From Hemicordylus capensis (lineage: Eukaryota > Chordata > Lepidosauria > Squamata > Cordylidae), in assembly GCF_027244095.1 (NCBI RefSeq), contig NC_069659.1, forward strand, positions 354,058,750 to 354,122,749: a DNA stretch of 64,000 nt, read 5' to 3'. This document shows, piece by piece, positions 47,881 through 60,500 of this stretch (its first letter is position 1; each line of letters opens with the position of its first letter). The notes under the pieces are model-generated. The model saw nothing but the letters and a program-made list of their open reading frames with translations. It did not search any database and was not told where the DNA came from. The translations under genes were made by a program, and so were the position numbers.

Positions 47881-48016
47881 CACAATTCCCTCTAACAGCG
47901 ATTCCCAGATGTTGTTGACTACAACGCCCAGCATCCCCAGCTGCAATGGCCTTTGGCTGGGGGTTATGGGAGTTGTAGTCAACAACATCTAGGAACCCTT
48001 GTTAGAGGGACCGCTG
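47881..48016. mobile_element. hAT foldback MITE near the RPL35A promoter
   Basis: CACAATTCCCTCTAACAGCG and TTGTTAGAGGGACCGCTG are inverted ends. It lies in RPL35A intron 1, 230 bp from exon 1. Confidence 0.82.
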
Positions 48017-48243
48017 GTGCTCCAGCTCCCGCAGCCTGCTAGAGGCGGCCTCTGTGCCATCCGTCTAAGCTCGGGAGCCCGGCCGCATCCAGCCCGCATC
48101 CAAGCCATCCTGACGCCGTCTGCCGCCCAACTCGGTTATTCCCGCTGGGCGGCTCTCGCGAAGCCCATCCGACCCCCTCTGGAAGCGGTTTGTCTCCTCC
48201 TTCGCCCCCCGAGCCGCCGCCAACGCTCCAACCCCGCTCTCAC

Positions 48244-48283
48244 CTCAACAGCACCGGCCCAAGATGGCGGCGAGAAAGAGAGA
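48244..48283 (-). other. RPL35A: RPL35A untranslated exon 1 with TOP-like start
   Basis: On the minus strand a pyrimidine tract CTCTCTCTTTCTC is followed by GCCGCCATCTTGGGCC and a donor GTGAGA. This is the terminal oligopyrimidine arrangement of ribosomal protein transcripts. The CCATCTTGG core also resembles a YY1 site just inside the transcript. Confidence 0.8.
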
Positions 48284-48560
48284 GCGCCGCAGGGCAATCT
48301 GGGATAGGAAATCGTAAGGACCTCTTGCCGGTCCCGTGAGGTGGCTACACTATCTGCCTGTCTGGAATCTCCCGACGGTCTTTCCCTAACACTTTCCTCG
48401 GTTTTCCCCACCCTTCAAACCAAGGGCTTCTTCTGTTCCTTCTCCCAGAAGACACTCCCGTACACGGATGTAGCGAATTATGGCGTTTAAAAACGACAGG
48501 CGGACGCTAAGTCTGTCCTTTCTTAGGAGTGAAGGCCCCTCCTGAAGCTTGGGAGTAACC
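48284..48560. promoter_or_regulatory. Shared bidirectional promoter of RPL35A and IQCG
   Basis: About 280 bp separate the RPL35A start from the IQCG start codon, transcribed divergently. The segment is moderately GC-rich and lacks an obvious TATA box. The same head-to-head arrangement is known for human RPL35A and IQCG. Confidence 0.75.
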
Positions 48561-48568
48561 ATGGAGAC
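48555..48568. promoter_or_regulatory. RFX X-box-like motif over the IQCG start codon
   Basis: GTAACCATGGAGAC has a good left half-site (GTNRCC), a 2-bp spacer and a weak right half-site. X-boxes drive ciliary genes through RFX factors, which fits IQCG. It overlaps the ATG itself, so part of the match may simply be the Kozak context. Confidence 0.3.
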
Positions 48569-51500
48569 CAGGCCTGCTCTGCGTGGGCCTCCCGGGTGAG
48601 TCTGAAAGGAAGGGTCGCTGAGCCTCTTCCCTCCTCCCCCGCCATCACACAGTAGCTATGTGCAAGCTCTGGAGTTGAGCAGAATTCTTCTTCAGGCTAG
48701 ATGCTAAACAGAATGAGAGGAGAACACCCACCCACGCGCCCCTCTCTACCTGTTGCTGGGCATGATGGAGACCCTAGAGGAGCGGGGGAGGGGGTGGCCA
48801 ACCTGTTCTGTCTTCAGTCAGGGTTCCTTGAGCATCCCTCAGGGATGCCACAACACTTTATTATCTCCCACCTCAGGCACGACTATTTCTGTGAGCTGCT
48901 CCAAGCCGCATTGCCTTAGAGGGGGCATGATATCAATATTGTAAATAAAGAAATGTCGGCAAGTAGTACATGACCCAGTCTAGTCTTGTGGCTTGCAAAC
49001 TTACATAGGAAGCTGCCCTATACTGAGTCAGACCATTGGTCCATCTAGCTCAGTCTTGTCTTTACAGACTGGCAGCGGCTTTTCCAAGGTTGCAGACAGG
49101 AATCTCTCTCAGCCCTATCTTGGAGATGCTGCCAGGGAGAGAACTGGGAACCTTCTGCTTTTCCCAGAGCGGCCCCATTATCCCCTAAGGGGAATATCTT
49201 CCAGTGCTCACACATAAAGTCTCCCATTCAAATACAAACCAGGGCAGACCCTGCTTACTAAAAGGGACAATTCATGCTTGCTAACACAAGAAGGCCACCT
49301 TAAGTGTAGCTGTGGGGAAATGCTTGACTTACAAGCAGAAGGTTGCTAGTTCGAATCCCCGCTGGTCTGTTTCCCAGACTATGGGAAACCCCTATATCGG
49401 GCAGCAGCGATACAGGAAGATGCTGAAAGGCATCATCTCATACTGTGCAGGAGGAAGCAATGGCAACCCCCACTCCCACCCCCATATTCTACCAAAGACA
49501 ACCACAGGGCTCTGTTGGCGCCAGGAGTTGAAACTGACTCGACGGCACACTTAACCTTAGCACAAGAAGAGCTTCAGTGCTGAATGTTCAAAATCAGTTT
49601 TTATCTTTGAGCAGCATTGGTGTGACGAAACAGGCAGGATATGTGTAATGGTTTGTTTATTTATCTGATTTAGGTTTGTGTAGCAGAGTAAAGGTTTTGC
49701 CATTTATTTATTTGGGTTTTGGAATGTAGGGATTGAAAAAGTAAAAAATAACAAATTGCCAGGGATGGCATCCACCCAAGAGTTCTGAAGGAACTCAAAT
49801 TTGAACAAGCAAACGTATGTAACTTGCCCCTACAAGACAAGTTCTGTACAAGAGGACAAGAAAGCAGCCAATTTAACTCCCGATTTTCAAAAAGGAATCC
49901 AGGAGGGATCCGGGTAACTACAGATGGTTACCTTAAATTGATGGTTACTGGTAAATTGATGGAAAGCATACTTAAGGACAAAACTGTTAAATATATCGAA
50001 GAACAGGACTTGCTGAAGGAGAACTCTTATGCAAGAGCAGGTCTTGCCTCATTAATCTTTTGGAATTATTTGAGAGTGTCAACAGGCATGTGGATAAAGG
50101 TGATCTGGTCAACATCTTGGACTTCCAAACTTGAAATTCCAATTTTTTTTTAATTTAATATATTTATATATCACCCCAAAACTTACATCTTTGTCTTTTG
50201 ACAAAGTTCCCCACCAAAGGCTCCTGAGTAAACTTAGCAGTCATGGGATAAGGGGACAGGTTTATTTACAACTGGTTGAACAACAGTAAACAGGGTAGGA
50301 ATAAATGGATAGTTTTCACAATGGAGGGAAGTAAGAAGTGGAGTCCCCCAGGGAACCTTATTGGGACCAGTGTTCTTTAACTTATTCATAAATGATCTAA
50401 AAAGTTGGGGTAAGCAGTGAAGTGGCCAAATTTGCAGATGACACTAAACTATTTAGGGTAGTGAAATCCAAAACAGTTGTGAAGAGCTCCAAAAGGATCT
50501 CTCCAAACTGGGTGAGTGGGCGACAAAATGGCAAATGTGGTTCAAAGTAAGCAAGTCTAAAGTGATGTATATTGGGGCAAAAAAACCCAGCTTCACATAT
50601 ACACTGATGTGGTCTGAGCTGTCAGTAACTGACCAGGAGAGAGATCTTGGAGTTGTGGTGGACAGCTCATTGAAAGTGTTGATTCAGTGCATAGCAGCTG
50701 TGGAAAAGGAAAATTTTTAGTTTGGAAAAGAGGCAAATACAGGGAGACGTGTTAGAGATGTATAAAGCTGTGCATGGTGTAGACAGAGTGGACAGAGAGA
50801 AATTTGTCTCCCTCTCTCACAACACTAGAACCAGTGGTCATCCCATGAAATTGAAGGCCAGGAAATTTAAGACCAACAAAAGAAAGTATTTTTTTACACA
50901 GCAAATAATTAATCTGGCTCTGCCATGGGATGTGGTGTTGGCCACTAGCTTGGATGGCTTTAAAGGGGGCTTAGACAAATTCATGGAGGACAGGTCCATT
51001 GTTCCCTCTAACAGGGATTCCCAGATGTTGTTGACTACAACTCCCATAATCTCCAAGCAAAAGCCATTGCAGCTGGGGATTCTGGGAGTTGTAGTCAACA
51101 ACATCTGGGAATTCCTGTAAGGGAACACTGAGGACAAGTCTATCAACGGCTACTAGTTTGGTGGCTATAGACCACCTCCAGCCTCAGAGGTAAGATGCCT
51201 CCAAATACCAATTGCAAGGGAGCAACAGCAGGAAAGAGCCTGTGGGCTCCCCAGAGGCATCTGGTGGGCCACTGTGTGAAACAGGATGCTGAACTAGATA
51301 GGCCTTGAGCCTGATCTGCCTGGGCTATTCTTATGGTTAACCTTAATATTAATGGCTCAAGTTTTCAAGTTTCACATTGAAAAGTTAATGAACTCTCACA
51401 ATTACATTTATTAAAGTTCTGATTGGTCAATGATTTTGCATTATATTCCATTCAAGTTATAATTATTAATTAGTACTTATACTTATTATGTTAAAAAATA

Positions 51501-54500
51501 TTTTTTTTACTTGAAGGTTGAGGTTATGCAAGATATCGTATGTTTCAAGGGTTCCTCAAAAAGAGCTGAAAGTGCTAAGTTTACTGACTATATTAGAATT
51601 AAAGGCAGGAGACATACTAGTAATTTCCCCCCTTAAATTGGCATTGTTAAAGAAACAAGCAGGTTCCCACCCCTCCCCGTCAAGGAGAGCTGCCCTGCAG
51701 ACCCCTTCCCCTCTGTAAGATGTTTGACCAATTGCCACATTGTGGCTGGGGCTGGGGGATTAGGGCTCATGTGGCCATTTCTGATTCTGCTCTGATTATT
51801 TATGCATCGCAAACTTGCACATCTTAATTTTCGGTGGGCAAGCAAGCTGTTCCACATTCCTTCAGATAAACCTGATAAACTGAACACTAGATAATGTTAG
51901 GGGTCATCTTAAGTGGCACAGCAGGGAAATGCTTGACTAACAAGCAGAAAGTTGCCAGTTCAAATCCCTGCTGGTACTATATTGGGCAGCAATGAAAAAG
52001 GAAGATGCTGAAAGGCATCATCTCATACTGTGTGGGAGGAGGCAATGGTACACCCCTCCTGTATTCTACCAAAGAAAACCACAGGGCTCTGTGGGCGCCA
52101 GGAGTCGAAATCAACTTGATGGCACACTTTACCTTTAGATAATATTAGCCCTTGGGTGGGGAAAGTTCCTCCTTGAAATATAAACATGCTCTAGTCTTTT
52201 CCTTATGTTAGCAAGTGTAATGTTAGCAAGTGTAAAGTGATGCACATTGGGACGAAAAACCCCAACTTCAAGTATATGCTGATGGGATCTGAGCTGTCGG
52301 TGACGGACCAGGAAAGGGATCTTGGGGTTGTGGTTGACAGCTCTTTGAAAGTGTCTATTCAATGTGCGGCAGCTGTGAAAAAGGCAAATTCCATGCTAGG
52401 GATTATTAGAAAGGGGATTGAAAATAAAACGGCTAACATTATAATGCCCTTATACAAAACTATGGTGTGACCACACTTGGAGTACTGCATACAATTCTGG
52501 TCACCACATCTTAAAAAGGACATTGTTGAACTGGAGAAGGTACAGAAGAGGGCAACCAAGATGATCAGGGGCCTAGAGCACCTTTCTTATGAGGCAAGAC
52601 TACAACACCTGGGGCTTTTTAGTTTAGAAAAAAGACGACTGTGGGGAGACATGATAGAGGTCTATAAAATCATGCATGGCATGGAGAGAGAGAAATTCTT
52701 TTCCCTCTCACACAACACTAGAACCAGGGGTCACTCCATGAAATTGATTGCCAGGAGGTCTAGGACCAACAAACGGAAGCACTTTTTCACACAACGTGTG
52801 ATCCACTTGTGGAACTCTCTGCCACAGGATGTGGTAATGGCCAACAACCTGGATGGCTTTAAGAGGGGTTTGGATGACTTCATGGAGGAGAGGTCTATCA
52901 ATGGTTACTAGTCAGAGGGCTGTGAGCCACCTCCAGCCTCAAGGGTGTGCCTCTGAGTACCAGTTGCAGGGGAGCAATGGCAGGAGAGAGGGCGTGCCCC
53001 CAACTCCTGTCTGTGGCTTCTAGCGGCACCTAGTGGGCCACTGTGCGAAACAGGATGCTGGACTAGATGGGCCTTGAGCCTGATCCAGCAGGGCTGTTCT
53101 TATATTCTTATGTTCTTCTTTCAGCTGTAACTGAACTCTGTAAACCCCTCTGCAGCCCAAAGAGGGCACTGCAGATTGAAATATTCCCTGCATGTTTTTG
53201 CTTTGCAACAGTCATAACAGGTCAATTAAGGAAGGAAAAGGCAAAGATGTGCTTTCTATGGCAGAGAATAGGCTAAAGTTGTTCCAAGTGTTGTTTTGGT
53301 GGCTTAAGCCATTTCTCTTTCTTTGTTTAGTTCAGTTTTCGTTCCAGCCTTCCCAAAGGTTCAGGGCAGGTAACTGTGCTACAGACATCATTCAATTAAA
53401 GTTACCCCTTGCTTGCTGAACTCTTCATACTAGCCCAGGCCCTTCATCATTCTACCAGTGAAAATGGGGGTGCTCCAGTAAGCTTAAGACACCCCTATTC
53501 TCACAGCCTGAGTGATGTTCACCATCCACTGTTCACCATGGCGCTGAAGGCCCTTTTATTCCTGCTGTATGCTGCCTTCATTTTCTCTGTAACAGTCTGT
53601 GCTGCACTGGTTTCTGAAGCAGCTGTGTTAATAGTCTAGCCCTAACCATTTCCCATTGATTCTTTGTGGAAGATTTAATTCCTGACTTGGTCTGGTTGAA
53701 CTTCTTATAGAATAGATGCCCTTCAAAGACATCCAGCCACATTTACTATTTGGTTAGGCACTTTATTTATTTATTATCAAATTTGTACAGTGCCCCAAAC
53801 CTTTGTCTCTGGGCAGTTAAGAACAACATTAAAAAAAGTTAAACACACACAAAAAACTTTATTTAAAAGTCAAAAACAGATTAAACCCTAAAATTTTTTT
53901 AAAGCTGAAACAGCTTGAGTGGAGAGGTGGGTTTTCAAATGCTTTTTAAAAAAATGTCAGAGATAAGGAGGATCGTATTTCAGTAGGGCGCGCATTCCAC
54001 AATCTTGGGGCAGCAATGGCGAAGGCTTGTCCCCTGTGGCCACCAGCTCAGCTGGCGGCAGCTGGTGACGGACCTCTCCAGATGACCTCAATGGGTGGTA
54101 GGGTTCATAATGGAGAAGACGTTCTCTTAAATACCAGGGCCCAAACCTTTATGGCTTTATAGGTGATAACCAGCACTTTGTATTTTGCCCGGAAATCTAC
54201 TGGCAGCCATAGCTCTATCTGTAAAGAAGTGATGTAGTCTCTCTGAGATGACCCAGGGACCAACTTGGCCGCCGCATTCTGTACCAACTGTTTCATGTAG
54301 AGGTTAAAGAGCGTTGGAGGGAGAGGTGTGTGAGGATGGAAGGGGAGCTGCAACATTCTTCACCAAGTGGGTGCACATGGATCTTTTAAAAAAAAGCCAT
54401 CCCCCAGATATCTCCAAAATACAAAAGAGGGGCAGTAATTTACCAGAGATGGATACCACAGAAAACAGGAACTGTCCTTGGTAATTAGGAACTGTTAAAG

Positions 54501-57500
54501 TACATGCCAGTTCAAAGAAGCAAGCTGCTGCAGGCAGCACAGCTATTCCAGAATATTTATACGGAGACTTTGACAGACCACTAGGGGGAATCCGTTCCAC
54601 AACTGTGGGGCAGACACTGAGGAGAATGTCCATCTCTGAGCTCTTGAACTTAATGCATAAATAGGAAATGTGCTGTTGGTTAACACAGCAGGGGCACCAT
54701 TTGAAAGTCTGGCCCTCTCTCTGCAGTCTGGAGGTCCACTTTCTTTGCACAGCTCTTCCATTGTTGATGAGATTTCACTCCAGAGTTCTGAGCTCTCCCC
54801 TGCTGCTGCTAGTGCCATCTCCCAAGCCTCAGTGGAGACATATGTTTTCTGCCAACATCAGGATCGACTTAAGCAGCTTCTGCAGCATCTTCAGAAACAG
54901 CAGACAGTGGGTTTCCGATTCTTTTATGTAATGCAACATAAAACCAAATGGGAGCAGTTTGGCACTCAGGTTTGTAGAGTATATGGATTATGCAAGGAAG
55001 CTGATATACAGGCAGATAAAGGCAACATATGTTGTGCTTGAAGGAACTTTACATTCCAAATGACATTTCCCTCAACATGCACTGATATCAGGAAATCATT
55101 TCTTGCATGGAAAAAATGGTTGCTGGTATGGAAGAAATTAAGATAATCTCTTTACATTCAGCCTCCAAATAAATATATCTACTTGTAGTCTTCTTAATAA
55201 GTGGTGACATCAGAATGTTTCAGTGGCCTTATATGGGGTCTGTACGCTGTTTTTGTTACTGCCAGTAGACTCAACAGATTTCCAGCTCGCTTCTGTGGAC
55301 TTGCTAAAGCAGACTTTTCTGGGCCCCTGCATGCACAAGCCAGCTGTGTCCCACCAGCAGAGTCCCAAACTTAAAAACAACTAGACCCAGAAGTACAACA
55401 CACACACACACACACACACATTATAACTATGCATTTCCTCTGATCACATGATTGTTCCATGAAAATTCCACTAGCAACGGTGCCAGGAGAACACCCACCA
55501 GAAGAATTGCAAAAGGAGAACGTCAGAGAGAGGCCTCAGTTTGGTGCGAGAGCAGCTGCTGTGCACGCAGAAAAAGGCTCAGGGGCAGGCCCAAGACGAA
55601 CTCTTGGAGCACCAAGGGCACCTGGGCTCTTAGCACTCAGTGGTCCAGGATTCTCCTGCTTGGACCAAACTGACTTCTTCTAGGTTTTTAAAAAACTGCT
55701 CTGCTTACTCTGGTGGCGGCGGCTGCTATTGCTCCAACCATTTTATTTGTATGATTTTATTGTTTTATTTGGATGACTTTTGTGATGAGCAGCTTCAAGT
55801 ATTTTTAACAGGAAAATGGCATATAAACACCCACACACATGAATAAATATTTATAATACAATACATATATTATGTCCTTCCCATTTATTTGTTTCAGACA
55901 ATTAGAGCACATTCTCTGCCATAAAACAGCAGAGACCACCCCCCAATCAATTAGCACGAAAATAACTTAAAATATAATGCAGCCTAATTTAATGGAGGGA
56001 AAACATGTAACAGAGGTTAAAAACTGTCCAAAAATGTTCACGAACGAGAGCAAAAAGCCTGTTCTCTTCCTCTCTGTTGATTTTCCTTTTGCAGTCTGTG
56101 TGTCTTTGTCCTTTCCATCCCTTCTCTCAAGATGGAGGTTGTGGTGCTGCTGGTACAACCCATTTTTGGTGGGGTCATAGCTCAGTTGCGGATTTCAGCC
56201 ATCAATTGATGGCCAATAGATTACAGAGTGTGTTAGCAGGGGCCAGAAGAGCTGAAACACCTTGTCTCCATGTGGGATAGGAAGCCCTGACACTGCGCTC
56301 TGTGTCCTCAAATTAAAGCCATCTGCACACACCCTGCCTCCTCTAGTATGTCCCCCTAGGTCACTGCTATTCCCATTTTTCAGATGGAGAACTCAGGGCC
56401 AACTAGATGCAATGTGGAAGTCTCTTGAGGGGAACTCTCAACATTTTTTGCTTGCTTAATGCAGCTGCAGTGTATGGGGAGGATTTTGATCACAGCCACA
56501 GTGTGTGCGTGTGTGTGTGTGTGCGGGGGTGGGGGATGTTTAATCCTGTGTCCGCACGCTAATTCCCCAACTGAAACTTCTGCTCCCCAGTGTTATTAGT
56601 CATAGAGAGTATTTCTCCCCTGGCTAACGACAGCTTCAGAGGATGATTAGGATCAGCGAGGTGGCACAGTGGGAATGAGTGAGACCCCCTCCCCTCCTGT
56701 TCTGTCCATGGCATTACTCTGATCTAAGTTGCCCCCACCCCCACGGCTCTATTTTGAAAAAAAGAATGACTTTGGGAGATCCAGTCACAGATCCAGAGGT
56801 TTCCAGAGGCCATCTGGCTGGCTGTCAGGGATACTCTAGCAGTTGCCTGCACGGAAAGGAGGTTGGGCTAGAAGTCCTGCCCAGCTCTCACATTCTATGA
56901 TATTCCACATCATCTAGTTCAGCTCTCAGGTGGAGAAGAAGTGCCTTGCCCTAGTGTCCACAATGAACCCCTGGCAGAAATGGGGCCTGAATCACTCCAT
57001 CCAGTGGTTCTTCTGGAAAACAGCATCTAGCTTCGTGAGGCATTCGAAAGCACACAGCTTGCAAGGTATGCTGAGAAGATTCTCAGACCCACGTAAACAC
57101 ATGGAGCTGCTTTTTCCTTGCCAGACCATTGATGCACCTAGCCCACTACTTACTCAGACTGGCAACAGGTCTCCCCAGGCTCCAGGTTTCTTTCCCAATC
57201 TTGCAACCTGGGATCTTTCTAACTGGAGGTGCTTGGGATTGAATGTCAGATGATCTGCACACAAAAGGGATAGTTTCTCTCAGAGCAAGTTAAAAATATA
57301 TTGCTATGGATGCAGAGAGGTTATACTGAAGGTGGAGGGGCCACAGTTCATCAGAGCACTTGCTTTGCAAGCAGAAAGTCCCAGGATCAGTGTCTGAAAC
57401 CTCCAGCTGAAAAGGGTCAAGTAGCAGGTGATGGGAAAGACCACCACCAGAGTGCCAGCCACTGCCATTCACGACAGACTGCTCTGGGCCAGATGGATCA

Positions 57501-60500
57501 ATGGTCTGACTGTTGTATAAAGCAACTCCATATGTCCATATCAGTCCTTGTCCAGGATGCCCATTACCTTTTTATGTTTATGGAGCTGACATGTATCAAA
57601 TCGGATCCAGGATTCTTCTGGGCAGGACTATTGAGCCCCTGGTGGCGCAGTGGTAAAACTGCTGCCCTGTAACCAGAAGGTTACAAGTTCGATCCTGACT
57701 AGGGGCTCAAGGTTGACTCAGCCTTCCATCCTTCCGAGGTCGGTAAAATGAGTACCCAGAATGTTGGGGGGCAATATGCTAAATAATTGTAAACCGCTTA
57801 GAGAGCTTCCAGCTATAGAGCGGTATATAAATGTAAGTGCTATTGCTAGTGCTAAGTGCTATTGACTCTCCCAAGTAGGGGTTCTCAGCCTTGGGGCCCA
57901 GATGGCGTTGGATGACTACGGCTGCCATCTCCCCTAAGCAACAATGGCCTGGCCCTTGTGGCTGGATATGATCGGTGTTGCCGTCCAATGGAATCTGAGG
58001 ACCCAAGGTTGGGAATCCCTGCTCTAGAGCCTGGGGCAGAGGTTTCCCCAGCTCCTGCCAGAGATGCAGCTGGGACTGCCAGTGCCAAGCACGTGCTAGC
58101 TTAACCATGGAGTTGTGGTCCCACCCCACCACACCCAGTCTTGACAGTTGTTGGTGCTCCCACACGCAATATGCCTTCCACATGATGTGCTCTACTTCTT
58201 TCACCTAGAGAGCGTTTGGCCCAGCTCGCCCCGCTGGATGCGGTAAGGATTTCTGCTGTGCTGGAAGACTGCACTGACCAGCTGGCCATCCTTGGCTATA
58301 TCATGCCAGTTTCCTATGAGGGCAGGAAAGACCTCCTGGATGTAAGCATATTGCAAGATTTGAAAGGAGATGGCGGGGGTGTTCATACGGATTTCTCACC
58401 TCCACAGGCTGCTTCTGCTATTACCAGAATTAGCTTATAGTATTTGATGATATGTGATCCCTTTTAATGTACTGACTTGTTGGATGTCTTAGCACAACTT
58501 AAATCTGTTGCATTCTGTTGGGTTTTAAAATATTTTTTGCTGTTACTTTTCCTGTCTATTGGTTCTTGTTCCCATTTAGTCCAATTGCCAGGAAGTCCAG
58601 GGAATCCTCAATCACCAGCAGGACCTGAGCACAAAATACAAGGATCTGATGGATCTGAGGGCTGAGAGTCAGGCTAAAATCCCCACCGAGCTTGGCAAGA
58701 TCACAGAACTCGGGCGGCAACTGCAGGATGCCAGCGGAGATCTGAAGAGGGCCAACTATCTTTTCAGCAATGCTGCGAAACAGAGTCCTTTGTCCACAGA
58801 TAACATCAAGAAAGTTCAGGCCGACAGGTGAGGCATCAGAGATGAGGTCACAAATGTCACAGTGCTTCCAAGAGGTGGTGCTATGCATCTGGGGTCAAGC
58901 CCCGTGGCAGCCCCACAAGATCACCTGCTGGATCCCTGTGTCACCATGGGAGAACCAGTCAGGAACCCAACTCCCACCCCCACCCCTACCCACCCCGCCT
59001 GGAGGATATGGCTATGGCTCTGCATCAGAAGGAGAATGTTCTTGGCAGAGGTTGCATCCTCAACATCTTCTTCTCTGACAAGGCCCACTGCCCGTTTGCA
59101 CTACTCCCGTTCATTTTAATGGGCACAGACAGGAGGATTTCCCAACCAATTGTGCCTCCTGGGTCTGATGCTCCGTCAACGCTCTGCCAACCTCAAGGGT
59201 GCCCCAAACACGCAGCCCAAACTCTGAACCTTCTTTCAACACAAGAACATAAGAAGAGCCTTGCTGGTTCAGGCCCAGCAAGGCCCATCTAGTCCAGCCT
59301 CCTGTTTCCCACAGTTTCTTCCACCAGATGCCTCTGGGAAGCCCACAAGCAGGAGATGAAGATATTCAGAGGCATCTTGCCTCTGAACTCAGAGGTAGCC
59401 TATAGCTGTCATTATGACTAGTAGCCACAGCTGGCTACTGTCCTCCGTAAATCCCTTCCCATATGTCCCACTGGCTAAATCCCTTCCCTGCTTTTCATCC
59501 ATGAACATGGACACCCCTTTCTGGTTCCTAAGTTTCCACATCCCCTTGACTTCTCCCTCTTTCTGTCTTGGTCTCATAGATTGTAAGGTGCTGCACGCCA
59601 CCTTCTCAGCAAGTGCTTGGCAATGCCTAGTTCGCAGATAGCCTAACAGCAACATGCACGGCCCACGAGGTGCAGGCAGCAAGCATGCCTGGGGGCTCTG
59701 GCTACCAAAGGGAGACTGCACACCTGCCTGCTTCTCGATGACTGGGCTGCTGACTCATCCCCAACTCACTGGACTAGGGGTTCTCAACTTTGAGCCCCCA
59801 GATGTTGGACTACAATGCCCATCACCCCCAGCCTTTGGCCATTGTGGCAAGGGAGGATGCATGTTGTAGTCCAACAGTTGGGGCTCCACTCTTAATAACA
59901 CTTGCACTAGAACAAAGGCAAAGCCCCACTCAGGCACTAGGGCATGACGATGCATATGCACTGTATGTAGTGCACCCTGTGACACAATCTAGATCATCAG
60001 AGGATCCCTCCTGAACCAGACCAAGGAGCCATCTAGTAGCCAAACAGGGGCCTCTGGGAATCCCACAAGCAAGGCAGGATGGCGGCTGGCCTTCTCTTTT
60101 GTTTGTTCTCAGCACTTGATGCTCAGAGATCTACTGCCCTTAGTCTTGCAGGTTCTATGAAGCGGTGTTGAGTCATGACTAGTACTTCTTGATAGATTTC
60201 TCCTTCCTAAAAGAGCTCTGCTAGGACAGATAGGGGGATCTTCCAGTCTGGCATCCTGGTTCCCACAGTGGCCAACCAGGTGCTTCTGGGAAACTTACAA
60301 GTTTTTAATTGTAAACTGCCTTGAGAAATGGTTGAAAGGTTGATATATAAATACACAAAATATAATACATAAAGTTGAGGATGAAGGAAACGGCCCTCCT
60401 TTGTTTGAGCGACTGGTACTCAGCAGTATACTGCATTTGAACATGGAGGTTCTATTTAATGATGTCCATTCAAGTGGCAGTGGTGCCTTGAACCCTCTAC

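Noticed and set aside
53538-53639. Short hydrophobic frame resembling a signal peptide
   Set aside because: It has 33 codons, no exon signals and lies in repeat-rich intron DNA.
48596-58208. Exon pair at 54727-55633 as an alternative IQCG N-terminus
   Set aside because: IQCG exon 2 needs two bases from the previous exon. Exon 1 supplies them, while the pair starts and ends in phase 0 and finishes with a stop.
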